Shown: positions 10,903 through 21,789 of the stretch, piece after piece
Position numbering within the stretch: position 1 is the stretch's first letter
Layout of the letters: the number at the start of each line of letters is the position of its first letter
Source of the DNA: Pomphorhynchus laevis
Lineage: Eukaryota; Acanthocephala; Palaeacanthocephala; Echinorhynchida; Pomphorhynchidae
Assembly (NCBI GenBank): GCA_012934845.2
Contig: WNNJ02000831.1
Location: 62,001 to 126,000, forward strand
Direction of reading: 5' to 3'
DNA: 64,000 bases
The notes under the pieces: generated by a model
Databases searched by the model: none
Told to the model about the DNA's origin: nothing
Seen by the model: only the letters and a program-made list of their open reading frames with translations
Position numbers and translations under genes: made by a program

Positions 10903-10928
10903 ATTTGCCACGTAAAAATAAATCTTTT

Positions 10929-11890
10929 TTAAAACCAATTGTAGGGAAGCTTGACGAAAGGTACACCAGTCTTTACAACAGCCTCAGGCGAACCAGCCAC
11001 AATACCATCGTCAAGGTACCACTTGTTGAATCCAATTTCATCAGTGGCGGAGATAGACGCGATAATCGGATGCAACGTCAGAGAGAATAAAGATGGGCCA
11101 AGTGGGTCACCCTGTTGAACCCCTCTCAAGGACAATAAAGGTTCCACAAATCCAGAATCGAAGGTATGAGGAACTGCCATAGCACCAATTTACCCAACTG
11201 CTCATAGCTGGAAAATCTATTTTGGCTACATTAATGAAGGCTCTACGATCCACGGAGTTAAATGCGTTTGTGATATCAATTTTTACCCAAACCCAATTGT
11301 CGTCGGTGAGAAAGATGTGTTGAAGGCGACGAGCCTACTGAATGAACTGCTTTATGCCATTGAACGTAGCGACCCTGAGTTGATGGGGTTGTAGAAACTT
11401 TGCAAAGAACGGCCGGAGTGTAAAGCAAATGCATTTAGCGCACAACCGACGGTGTCTCGCCGATTGCAATCGGGCGGATTCCTTCGTCAGGTTTACTTAA
11501 AGCCAATAGATTGCCGCCGGCGACGAAGCGAGAAAGTTTGCTCGGCAATATACCAGCGATCATGTTATTTACGAGTAACGTGAGTCGGGCATTCGAATCC
11601 GCAATTCGACTAGACGACAATACCTTATCTGAAGATTTGGTAAGAGATACAGCTTGGTTAAGGGGTGTGCCCATACTCGCACGAATAGAGAGACTTGAAT
11701 TACGGTCAGTGCTGGAAGGATGCTGCCGCGATGACAACGGCGGACGACCTGACCCACGTCAATTCTTTGCTACCGGCCCGTACCTACGAAGACAACCCGA
11801 GCTATTTAGTCGAAATAAGCCCTTGCATACAGCACATTTGGCCGAACGATTTTGTATAGGGCTCGATTTATTCCCTTTATGGCAGTACTT
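10929..11890 (-). mobile_element. LINE-D (R2-like), N-terminal RT half
   Basis: This is the upstream half of the element continued at 8645-7060. On the minus strand it reads VAGGNLLALSKPDEGIRPIA near 11530, WVWVKIDITNAFNSVDRRAF near 11270 (catalytic Asp block), then RGVQQGDPLGPSLF near 11120 and KWYLDDG near 11030, the second catalytic block with Asp-Asp. The order is that of a LINE RT. It is interrupted by frame changes. At 10929 the coding stops abruptly at the LINE-A tail and resumes at about 8645 (FEIN.RKTKLIG). The 5' end is undefined beyond about 11890. Confidence 0.78.
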
Positions 11891-12410
11891 TTAATTTTTG
11901 TTCGTCCGATTTACTTTCCAGGTGTTTTTAAGCCATTGTATTGAATGAGCTGATTCCGTCGGCGGGCAGAGCGAGGCGACGATTGTATGTACGTATATAA
12001 ATCCAAGAATATTCAGTTTGTATAGTGCCTCGATTGTATTACGAAATTCCAAAGCTATTTTATTTGATATTAGCCTTGTTGCAGAATTTTTTTCATGTAT
12101 TTGATCCCGTGAATTGTAGTAACAGTTGTTCCGTATATTGTATGTTATTTATTGTGTATATTATTGTATGTTATATTATCTCACAAATGTTTTACTATCT
12201 TGTAAGTAGTTATAATCAAGAATGCTTAAACCAATGTTTAAATTTATTTAAATAAATATGTTTTAATTTCGGATGTATTAATTTATTTAAAAACGTTTTC
12301 AGATTACCCCTTCGTCAGTAGCATTTTTAATAATACAATACAATATTAGCATTTTTAAATAAATTGCAAAATAAAGGATGGTTAAATCATCCATGCACCA
12401 CCATCATATA
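11891..12410. other. AT-rich stretch between LINE-D and tandem repeat
   Basis: No coding potential is seen on either strand beyond short ORFs. A TATATAAA string near 11993 stands alone with no gene behind it. Confidence 0.4.
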
Positions 12411-13190
12411 TGACGTATCCATTAAGGATCCAACGAGTGGAGCGACAATTCAGCAACAACCTCTGCCTAGTGTTTAAGGATGGTCACCCAGCAATTCGAT
12501 CTGATAAAGAGTGCAAGCCTCAGACAATCAAACAACATATTGGAAACGCCTTCCTTCAAAATGTTAAACAGGCAACTGAAACGACCAGTGAGTACTTTAT
12601 TCTACTGATGAGTGCTGCCTGGTACTCATTGGTCGTCTAGAAATGACGTGGTGATTGAAAGTCGTGAATCAAAGTCCAGTCTAAAAAGCAACACCATTTT
12701 GTATAAATGCCGTATTTCGTAATAAATCCTGGACCGTTGTTTACTCAGCACATCTGTGCACTATTATTATACATGCCGTATCCATTGAGGATCCAACGAG
12801 TGCAGCAACAATTCAGCAACAACCTCTGCCTAGTGTTTAAGGATGGTCCGCACAGCAATTCGATCTGGTAAAGAGTGTAAGCTTCAAGTCCAGTCTATCA
12901 AGCAACACCATTTAGTATAAATGCCGTATTTCGTAAGAAATCCTGGACCGTTGTTTACTCAGCACATCTGTGCACTACTATTATACATGCCGTATCCATT
13001 GAGGATCCAACGAGTGCAGCAACAATTCAGCAACAACCTCTGCCTAGTGTTTAAGGATGGTCCGCACAGCAATTCGATCTGATAAAGGGCGTAAGCCTCA
13101 GACAATTAAGCAAAGTGTCGGAAACGCTTTCATTTAGAATGTCACAAAGGCAACCAAAACAGCCAGTGAGTACTTCATTTTACTGATGAA
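12411..13190 (+). repeat. Tandem repeat, three copies of a complex unit
   Basis: Three head-to-tail copies start at 12411, 12774 and 12988 with the shared opening TGMCGTATCCATTRAGGATC. Copy 1 is 363 bases. Copy 2 is 214 bases because it lacks about 150 internal bases. Copy 3 keeps part of that internal segment and then breaks off. Copies 2 and 3 are closest to each other in the shared part. Copy 1 opens as MTYPLRIQRVERQFSNNL, and the other two begin the same way but are frameshifted, so the unit may descend from a coding exon. It is not recognised. An inverted repeat (CGACCAGTGAGTAC/GTACTCATTGGTCG) lies within copy 1 near 12580-12635. Confidence 0.75.
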
Positions 13191-13349
13191 TAAATATAGA
13201 TATGGTATCACACACTATATATAGTTGGGATGAAGAGTTGAACTACAAACCAGGATCAGACATAAGGATTCGATTTTGTAGTCAGTTTAGTAAATTAATA
13301 AATTTAATAATTTATAAATAATTATTTATTAATAATTTATTAATAATTT

Positions 13350-13476
13350 ATTTTAATAAATTAATAAAAATTATTATTAATAATAGTTAATAATAGTAGT
13401 TAACTATTAACAAAATAATAGTTAACTTTTATTAACTATTATTAATAATAATTTTTATTAATAATTTTATTAATTT
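13350..13476. repeat. AT-only long inverted repeat
   Basis: Arms of about 55-60 bases made of TAATAATAGTTAACT-like words face each other around a short centre near 13412. It is perfect enough to form a long hairpin and lies next to the 3' end of a LINE-A copy. Confidence 0.65.
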
Positions 13477-13483
13477 AAAAAAG

Positions 13484-14185
13484 GACTTTTTTATAATGTG
13501 GCAAATGCACACAAACTGTGTGCTTACAAGCCCACAAAAGTGAAACAGATTGAAAAAAGTTACTCGTTTAGTAGCATCGATTTTAGTTGCTTTTTGGAAG
13601 ATTGGAATGAGTATAAAGATCGCAGATGATCATGTAGGGAATTCCAAAGGAGAGGAGCAGCGATATGTAGGGATCGACGGCCGAAGTTGGTTGAGTAAAG
13701 AGGTACGTGTAGCAGAAGATAATCACAGGAACGTAGGTGATTAGAAAGATAGCGAGATTCACTTAGAGTTGGCAGATTGAGATAAGAAGGAGAATTACAA
13801 TGGAGAAGGCGATAAGTACCACAAAGCAGACGAAAACGAACGCGATGTTCAATACTTAGCCGTCCAAGTTTTGATAAATAGGAAGATATATGATCGAATT
13901 TACGAAGTCGAAAAAGGATGCGCACAGCAGTGTTAATGAGGTGCTGAAGAGGTTTAAGGGATGATTTTGAAAAAAGACGAGAAGGCTAAGACAGCAATCA
14001 ATACGCGGTAAAAGAAGGGAGGAGAACTAAAATCAAGAGAATTTCTGACGAGACGAATATCACGGAAAAGCATAATTGAAGATCTAGTTTTATCACTAAT
14101 GAAAGGAACGAGATGCAGGCTTCTCTGTATCTGAAGATACATAGAAGGAAAAACAGAAACAGTGGATGGTAAAATCCATAACACT
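13484..14185 (-). mobile_element. LINE-A 3' fragment, 5' truncated
   Basis: The minus strand carries the C-terminal part of LINE-A ORF2: SDKTRSSIMLFRDIRLVRNS near 14080 and, after a frame change, FRLRKFDHISSYLSKLGRLS to FGRRSLHIAAPLLWNSLHD (about 13915-13610). This matches FRLCRFDHISTYLAQLSWP and YGLRSFLVAASLAWNQLP in the 37-kb copy. It ends with the hairpin at 13507-13523. It is more divergent than the other copies and so probably older. The 5' end at 14185 is a typical truncation. Confidence 0.85.
13507..13523 (-). other. LINE-A 3' hairpin, compensated variant
   Basis: On the minus strand the stem is GCACAC/GTGTGC with loop AGTTT, then ATTTGCCAC. Relative to GCGTGC/GCACGC in other copies, two stem pairs are changed on both sides while pairing is kept. 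An outer GTGG/CCAC pair is also present. Confidence 0.65.
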
Positions 14186-15655
14186 TTAGATTAAAAGTTA
14201 ATAATAATTGATTTTAGAATTAATATCTTTACAGTGATAGTCAAGGAATGCTCCTTAGATTTTGTTTCAAGTATTTTTACATTTAAGAATCGCTTTTAGT
14301 TTTTACGATTTAGTTACTTAGCAGAATCCTTTTAAGCCTTTCAACCCAGAGAAAATTAATTAAACATAAAAGAAACAAAATCAACGAGGAAATTACATGT
14401 TCATTTAAATGAACATTTTATGATGCTGAACGGATATGGTTTATTGATGGTGTAATTTAATGAATATATGTTTAACCCAAATAAGTTACTCTGTCGTTGT
14501 TTTATTTCTTTATTACATCTTTTATAGTATCAGAACATTTTTGCTTAAATATTATGAATTTCATTCTGTCATCTGTTAACGTTGAATGTTCAACGATCGA
14601 GTTGTATCCATTACCACCAATAAGACAATCTTGTCAATGTCTGTTAAACAAATAGACCTTACCAAATGTAAGAGAAGTACCGGCATTAAAATTCTTGTTG
14701 TTAATTGATTGTCCACTCATATGTTTTAATACTTGATTTAAGGAGAGAGTAAAAAGGAATGCTTCCTAAAAAATCAGTCCTATTTTGTAGAGATCTTATA
14801 ATCAGGACAAAATATACAAAAACAATTATCTGAAGCCGTTAGCAATTGAAAATTGAACTAAGAAAAAATCTCTTTACTCTTTTCTTTTCAATTAACAATT
14901 AAAATCTTTATTATGTAGTTTTTTAAACAGTGAAATTAAATTCCAACTCCGGGTCCATGGATCATATGAATTTGCACTTTTTGAAATTATCTGATGGCTG
15001 ATAAATTGTTGTTTGCATTTTACTGGATTGAGCTGTAAGAATGCAAGTAAATATTCAAAAGTGCTTTTCAAATTCTTGTTCTCTAACTTTTTTTATCTAT
15101 TTTTGAAGGAACATGAAGAATATATCGTTATGGTTGATTTTAGTGATAGTAAGTTGATATTTAAATATATTGATTTGCCTCTTTAAATTCATTTTTATAA
15201 GCTTTTTCGTTTTAATTCATTAACAATTGCAGAATTACATTAAGCTACTAAAAACAATTACATTTTATAACAAGAAATTGAGTTGCTGCAGTTCATGCAA
15301 GCAAATGAACATTCACAGTTTAGAAAAAGCTCAATAAAATATGCAATTCCGTAAAATAAAATCTTATTGTTTTCATTTTAGTAATGTAAGACTGTTAGTG
15401 TCTGGAGTGCTTTAAGTTTTTTATTTTTGTCTATAATTGTTATGTGAAAATATTATTTTTTTATTAATATTTTTACAAAGGATAAGGTAGATATTTAAAG
15501 TACAGTAGTAAAAAATAGTCTTTTATCCAAAAATACATGCATATACCTGAAGTTAGTGGATTATCATTTTGATACTCATCAAAACTAAATCGTCCCAAGT
15601 TCTCTGCTTTAAATATAAGATATACGATAACAACTGTTGCATGTGCATTGGACAT
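14186..15655. other. AT-rich intergenic stretch
   Basis: About 1.5 kb without a supported gene. Short ORFs read through low-complexity sequence only. Confidence 0.5.
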
Positions 15656-15716
15656 ACACACAGTATGTATACACACAACAGTACATGTACACACATACTG
15701 TGTGTGCACATGTCTG
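15656..15716. repeat. CA-rich inverted repeat
   Basis: ACACACAGTATGT and ACATACTGTGTGT-like arms flank a CA-rich centre with ACATGTAC. Short ORFs read across it translate as His/Thr/Cys repeats and are artefacts of the repeat. Confidence 0.5.
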
Positions 15717-15909
15717 AGTGTGAACATTGTGCATACTCAAGCATTTACCATGATATTGGGTAATAAGACACAAACTATGACCACATTGACAATTGCGTCT
15801 ATTAAGAATTACACGTCAATTAAGGAATCCGTAAAAACACTTGACAATCTTATACAGTGCAATCAACTCTAGATATAGTAAGCGGGGTTGGGTAAAACAC
15901 ATACCTAAC

Positions 15910-16153
15910 TATTACAAGAAGGCGAGGAAACAGGAATATTTATTTGATTACAAAAATTCAATATTTCAACGGCACTACGGCACGTCATCTTCAGGGTTGT
16001 ATCAGTAGCTTTAATCAAGAATTTGTTAAGAACCAGTTAAACAAATTCTTGATTAAAGCTACTTATACAACCATGAAGATGACGTGCCGTAGTGCCGTTG
16101 AAATATTAAATTTTTGTAATCAAATAAATATTCCTATTTCCTTGCCTTGTAAT
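15910..16153. repeat. PLE-type foldback (inverted repeat)
   Basis: Arms 15910-16027 and 16040-16153 are inverted copies with a 12-base centre. The left arm, read on the minus strand, has CTGAAGA (15988-15994) and GAAA (15964-15967) spaced as in the stem-loop module of the PLE ends, although here only about 4 bp of stem can form. The arms end where LINE-like coding sequence begins at 16154. Confidence 0.7.
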
Positions 16154-16870
16154 AATTCGGATTGGAAACGAATTTTCTCCATATACCTAACTCTACGAGA
16201 CGTTCTGTGTGTGATATGCGAGCTAGTGTGGTACATAACTTATATCCGCGTCTAAGGATGTTATCGAGATACTCTATTTCGCTTTGGATACACGAAAAAG
16301 CAGCCTTAATGCCATATGAGGCCTTATTAAAGCATTGAACAACGTTTTGAAGCACTCAACATTCAGCAAACAGAATGAATTTTTCAGCATATACAGAAGA
16401 GGTCTGCTTTTAAAGCATATACTATCTGTGTTTATATGTCTTCAACCATGATTGAACAACGGTACCTATATCACGTGTGAAAGAAACTGAATTGACCGAA
16501 CAGGATCCCAGCATTTAAAGAGAGTGCACTAGACACTTACCAAACCATAAGTGAACACACTTATCAAGATTTATACAAATACCAGTGCGATAACTCTATT
16601 CGTGAATCTTATTTAAATCTAACTGCAATGTATGTACGTCTAATTCTGATTCAACTTTTGCCCAAATCTTAAGATCGTCAGCAAAAGCTAGATGTCTGCA
16701 GCGCAGTTAAGCCAGTAATGTGATTAGATAAAAATTGAACAGAAGATTGCCAAGAACGGCACCTTGAGGCGCACCAGATTTGACGTAACGAGATGAATGC
16801 AATCTCGATCCAACGCAGACACAATATAATCGATGCGGCACAAAATAAATTGGGACCATTATTTTTATGA
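16154..16870 (-). mobile_element. LINE-B-like RT fragment
   Basis: The minus strand shows RT remnants: a SGAPQGAVLG block near 16770, LAFADDLKIWAKVE with the Asp-Asp pair near 16690-16650, and a C-terminal block EYLDNILRRGYKL and ISHTERLVELGI (about 16270-16180). These correspond to the same positions in the LINE at 51-55 kb. It is heavily decayed, truncated at both ends, and abuts the foldback at 16153 on its 3' side. Confidence 0.72.
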
Positions 16871-17864
16871 TTTCACATACTCCAGAGAGCCTCCATAGTA
16901 AAATTTCTCTACAGTAAAATTCGCGTTTATAGGATTTTGGATGTTTTTTTGCTTAATATAATCTAATATAAATATAATATAATATAAATATTATATTTAT
17001 ATTATACCTAATATCATATGGTGTGCTTTCTTGGTTTTTAAAATATATTTAAAATGCAATAGTCATACGGACAGTGCAGTTCCAGTGCCCAAATAAGCTT
17101 TAGTTAATTCATAAAAATGACGTTTATTTTAAATTTCAATTTTTTATTTTAACTTGATTTAAATTATAGAAAATCTAAAAACAATTATTAATTTTATTAT
17201 TTATTATTAAATTGTGATTTAGCATTATTCTGTTTATTTTATAATTATATTAAATACGTAGACTCAGTTAGCTGATTTGATGTGCTCGAACTTGATGTGA
17301 TTTTCACGGTTTACTCTCAGTCATCGCTACCATTTTATGTTCGTTATAACGAAAACACTAAATGAAAATTTCTTACGAACTCGTAGTACTTCCTTCGCTG
17401 ATCAACATATTCTACCCAAATTTCTTCTTCGAATAACCATAGTGGTTTATGGTTTGATCTGTTAAGTATTATATGAATTTAGATAGGGCAGGAATAGGAA
17501 ATATGAGGTACTAGATGAACAGCTTTACTGTTTACATTATTAGGATGATTAAGATGAATAGAAGTTTGATCCGTAGTTGAACGAGGAATGTATGTGAAAG
17601 AAGGTACAAGAATGGGATTATCCGATGCGAAGTCAGGTGTTGATGCGAGGGAAACGTAAAAAACAGTTTCGGTCTGAGTAGTAGTATGTGAAGCAGAAGT
17701 GGATGAGCATGATGGCTGTAAAAATTTTACTTATGAACAAAAACCACATGTAAACGGTTTACTTTGATACACCAAGCGGACAGATATTTTAACTCGAACA
17801 AGGGTCCATACGTCCAATCTTTACAACCGCGTCCAGCGATTTGAGATTTAATACACATACAATC
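16871..17864. other. AT-rich stretch with a dispersed repeat
   Basis: It holds a palindromic ATATAAT run near 16960-17010 and, at about 17095-17290, a segment similar to 60655-60720 and 62215-62400 (shared words AAAATGACTTTTA and AAATACGTAGAC with small changes). No gene is seen. Confidence 0.5.
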
Positions 17865-17959
17865 GTCCAGCTTTCAGATCGTTCAGCTTTCAGATCGTTC
17901 AGCTTTCAGATCGTTCAGTTTCAGATCGTCCAGCTTTCAGATCGTCCAGCTTTCAGATC
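17865..17959 (+). promoter_or_regulatory. 5' iterons of LINE-B copy (6 x 16 bp)
   Basis: Six direct units GTYCAGCTTTCAGATC start at 17865, 17881, 17897, 17913 (15 bases), 17928 and 17944. They lie just before the first ORF1 ATG at 18003. Period and core nearly match the array in front of the LINE-A copy at 37 kb (TCCAGTTCCAGATC). The position suggests internal promoter monomers. Confidence 0.62.
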
Positions 17960-20900
17960 AAAGCACTGAGCAACACGAAACCTATACGGGACGGACCGAT
18001 TTATGACCGACGTTCACGAATCAAACGAAAATATACAAATGGGTCAGAAAAAACAAAAGTCTCAAGTTTCCAACCATGTCGCGTCCAACACTGATGTTAG
18101 AGATGTTTATAATGGATCTAAACAACAAGTCCTTTGCTCAAACAATGATTGTCACACGTGGGTACCTGTGACTACTGTTCTGCTAAGATGATAAATACGA
18201 TGAAGAGTAAAATAGAGAGTCTCAAGACAAATATATTGAAACTATTTGGCAATGCAGCGATGTCCACACATGCCTCTTCTTCTTGTAATGAGTTTTCAAC
18301 CTCGATGCCCAATTCTTCGGCATTCGATTGCCTCTATGAATGCCAAATCTCCCATCTCTTCTACAGGTATTACTATACATCCTTCAATTTTGCCCAATCA
18401 ATCAGCTCAATCTTCTGATGTTACTGTCATTGACCATTTACAACCTAGTATTTCTTTGGTCGTATCAGATAAATCACCTTACATTTCTACCCCTCATTGC
18501 ATTTCTACGTCATCATCAGATAATCCACGTTGTATCGGGTCCCTTGTAAATTTAGCTCAGCTGCCAGTTCCTAGGTCACACCGCCCAAATTTACAACTGA
18601 CTTCTATCTCGCCATCTTCGTCACAGAATACCGCTCCTAATAGTGAGAGAGTTCCTTCGAAAGGATTTGCGTGTAGTAAATTTATTTCGCCTTGGTAAAA
18701 AAGAATCAGATAGTCGACCTTGTTTACTCAAAGTTGTTCTTGCCTCCACCGTAATGAGTTCACTTATACTACGAAATAGTCATCTTCTAAGAGGTTTGAG
18801 TATTCGTCTTTTGAAAGATTTATCTCCAGAGGACAGAAAACAGTTGTTTACTGCCAAACGTGAGATGGCCGAGCGTCGAATGAATGGTGAAGAAAATCTT
18901 ATAATCCGAAATTTTCAGGTTGTGCGACGCAGAGTCTCCACTCGATTTTTTATCAACAGCTCTCGAGACATTTCGTTACAGGATATCGAACGTCTCTGTG
19001 TCGCACGCATTCCCAACTCAACTGTAGACTCTGTAACTCGCTACTAACGGTCAATCATCCGGATTTATCCTCGTTGTTCGATTGTATGAATTCTAAAAAA
19101 TCAAATGTCCGTAAGTTTCCCTATACATCTACCAAAGCTGGCCTTTACATACTCTATTCAAATGATTTGAGTTTGTTTAACAAGTTAGATGAAGTCAAAG
19201 CAATAGTACATCATGAAAATCTCGACATGCTGTTTTTCACTGAAACTTGGTTAAATTGTAATATTCTGGATTCTGAAGTCGGTATTCACGGTTATACGAT
19301 AGTTCGCTGTGATCGAAAAATCTCTAGAGGTGGCGGTGTAGCTGCTTATATACGAGACAATCCTGTTTATAACGTAATAGAGTCGTGTTCTGACGATTAT
19401 GGAAATGAGTTTATGTGGATTGAAGTGACGGAGGAACGATGTAAGGTCTATCGCATTTGTATTGTTTATCGTAGTCCTGAATCAAAAACACCACTCATCA
19501 TCAAGTCGTTGAAACATCACTGTTCCGGCGATGTGGATACCTTAATCTGCGGAGATCTTAACACTCCAAATATCGATTGGGTCTCTTATACCGCGATCCA
19601 GGGGTGTGATGAAGAATCATCAGCCTTACTTGATGTATTCAATGAGCTCACACTGTCAGCTTGTCCATTGTAATACTCGTATTCGTAATAAAAGTCATTC
19701 CCTGCTAGATTTATGCCTATGTACCAATGATTCTGTCGTTGAGTCATTAAGTTGCGGTCCGCCATTAGGCTCCAGCGATCACTGCACTTTACGTATCATC
19801 CTACCTGGTCATATTTCGCGTCTGGTCAATTAAAAAAAACGATTGGTGTTATGAATGCGGATTACGATACAATTAATGAAATGCTGAGCCTAGTAAGATG
19901 GACTTGTGCTAAAACAGTCGGTGTTCATGTGATCTGGTTGTTCCTCCACACAACATTGATTAATCTACTTCACGCCTTTTTCCCTTGCGTAACGCGTAAA
20001 CCACAATCCTCTAAACCCAAATGGTTCGACAGTGAGTTGAAGCGAGCTGTCAGAGAACGTGATCATGCATTCCTACTATTTAAGCGTGGACTCGGATCCT
20101 TCAGATTTTATACTACCATTCGCAACAGGGTGACTTCTCTTAAACGTCAGAAGAAACATCAATTCATTGCTGCCATATGTTCCTTGTCTCATGTTGATCA
20201 AAATAGACTTTTTCAACTACTTAGCAACCGTAAGAGGGTATCTTCGTCAATCAACTGTCTGGTTGATGGTGAGCGAAAATCGGTTTCTCCTCTTTCCATT
20301 GCCAATATCCTTGCCAAGAACTTTTGTCTCACTCGCAATCGATTTTCCCTATGTGACTATAGCATTAAGATAGGCAATTCTTCTCTCCAGCACCAGGATT
20401 CTAACCTCTACTTTGACCCGCTCGATGTTCTTAATATCTTATCGAAGCTACCGGTTAAAAATAGTTCAGGTTCTGATGGTATTCCCAGTATATTATTACG
20501 CAAAGTTGCATCGAATATATATATCTTCCGCTTTTTGATATTTACTATTGGTCCTTGAGAACTGGCATAATCCCAGATATGTGGAAGAGAGCATTATTCA
20601 TTCCAATTTTCAAAAAGGGGGATAAGGTAAATCCTCAAAATTATTGGCCAATAAGTTTGACGTGTATTGTTTCCAAGGTGATGGAGAAACTGATCCTGAG
20701 GTATGTATCTTCTCATTTGGACAAATTCAATATTTTATCTAATAAACAGCATGGGTTTAGAAAACATCACTCCACTTCAACTAATCTAACATTAGCACGC
20801 GAAAGCTGGGCCGGTTTTGTCGAACAGGGGGTGCCGGTTGATGTCGTCTTTATTGATTTGTCCAAAGCTTTTGATCGGGTCGTTTATCTAATTTTACTGT

Positions 20901-21640
20901 GGAAACTTGGAAATTACGGATTCTCAAAGCACGTTTGTCTCTGGATACGTGAATTCTTGAGTAGACGTTCCTTTGCTGTGCGAGTTGGTGAGTCTCTTTC
21001 TGAATGGTTTTATCTCACTCAAGGTGTTCCACAAGGCTGTATCCTTAGTCCCACTTTGTTTAATATCTACATCAACAAAATCGCTGAGAATGTTACATGC
21101 CAGTCCCTATTATACGCCGATGACATGAAACTATAGTGCCCTTTATTTCGTGGTTGTTCTAGCTCTCCCCTACTACAATCAGATTTGGATAAAGTTAGTA
21201 GTTGGTGTTCATCACACGGCTTAGTAATCAATGTTAGTAAATGTCGACATATGCAAATTGGTCAATCCCGATTACCTCAACCTTCAATTCAGCTCAACCG
21301 TTATCGAATCAGTAAATCACTTTACTGATCTAGGTGTTGTTATCTCCTCCAATTTAAAATCTCGTTTTCATTCTTCTGCGATTATCGCAAAACGCCGTAG
21401 AATTTTAGGATTTCTTCATCGAAACGTTACACGACTTGAGCCAAAGGCTTTACGCATTGTATATTTGAGTCTCTTAAAATCACATATGGTCTATGCATCT
21501 CACGCGACACACCCTCAACTGAAATCAGAATTGAGTGCATTCGACAACATTTTGAGAAGAGCCATCTTGTGTGATCAACAGCTCTTCTGCTGTGCAATTC
21601 AAAGAACGCCTAAAGCTTGACCTCTTGAACTCTTGATGTA
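17960..21640 (+). mobile_element. LINE-B copy with ORF1, EN and RT
   Basis: A nearly full-length CR1-type LINE. ORF1 (18003-19047, three frames) has the first half of a PHD-like zinc finger (VLCSNNDCHTWVPV), then in another frame GTCDYCSAKM, and a C-terminal block LSPEDRKQLFTAKREMAERR...RNFQVVRRR. The endonuclease (19074-19673) shows FFTETWL, GGGVAAYIRD, IVYRSPES and CGDLNTPNIDW. The RT (about 19830-21136) shows FIPIFKKGDK, QHGFRKHHSTSTNL, FIDLSKAFDRV, GVPQGCILSPTLFN and LLYADDMKL. The C-terminal part runs to 21620. Several frameshifts and stops make it inactive. I see no 3' UTR or tail after 21620; the next recognisable sequence is LINE-A at 21790. Confidence 0.9.
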
Positions 21641-21789
21641 TTTTTTCGCTTTTTCCGTTTTTTTATTCGATGTGATGCTTCCTTACGAGATTCAGCTCCC
21701 TTGGAAGTCGACATGGAAGATGCGTGGTCAGAAACAGATTTGAGATCTTGCTTTTCCAGGTATACCCTAGCAACCATTCTTCCTGATGA

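Larger units (their letters stand above)
8646..10928 (+). mobile_element. LINE-A copy 1, internally deleted
   Basis: A CR1/L2-type LINE lies inside LINE-D. The 5' end carries iterons (8721-8820). ORF1 begins near 8950 with the zinc-finger block QCSTHDCSVWTTI, as in the copy at 37 kb. Against that copy it lacks several internal blocks: ORF1 C-terminus and EN start (junction near 9620), about 120 bases near 9755, about 500 bases near 10365, and about 860 bases of RT near 10617. The endonuclease part keeps VLGDFNIRLD near 9870. It ends with the hairpin at 10887-10902 and an A-rich tail. Short flanking strings (AAAACAACT left, AAAACCAATT right) may be a worn target-site duplication. It cannot be autonomous. 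Confidence 0.85.

Noticed and set aside
10929-11890. A host reverse transcriptase or telomerase gene
   Set aside because: The GVQQGDPLGP and YLDD blocks, multiple frame breaks and C-terminal Zn motif fit a dead LINE.
11992-12000. TATATAAA as a promoter
   Set aside because: It stands alone with no ORF or transcript signal downstream, in very AT-rich DNA.
12605-12640. CTGATGAG followed by GAAA in the tandem repeat, a possible hammerhead
   Set aside because: No stem II of the right form lies between the two boxes, and the GAAA is not placed to close it. The nearby inverted repeat pairs other bases.
15569-15763. Overlapping short ORFs rich in His, Thr and Cys
   Set aside because: They are translations of a CA-rich inverted repeat in several frames.
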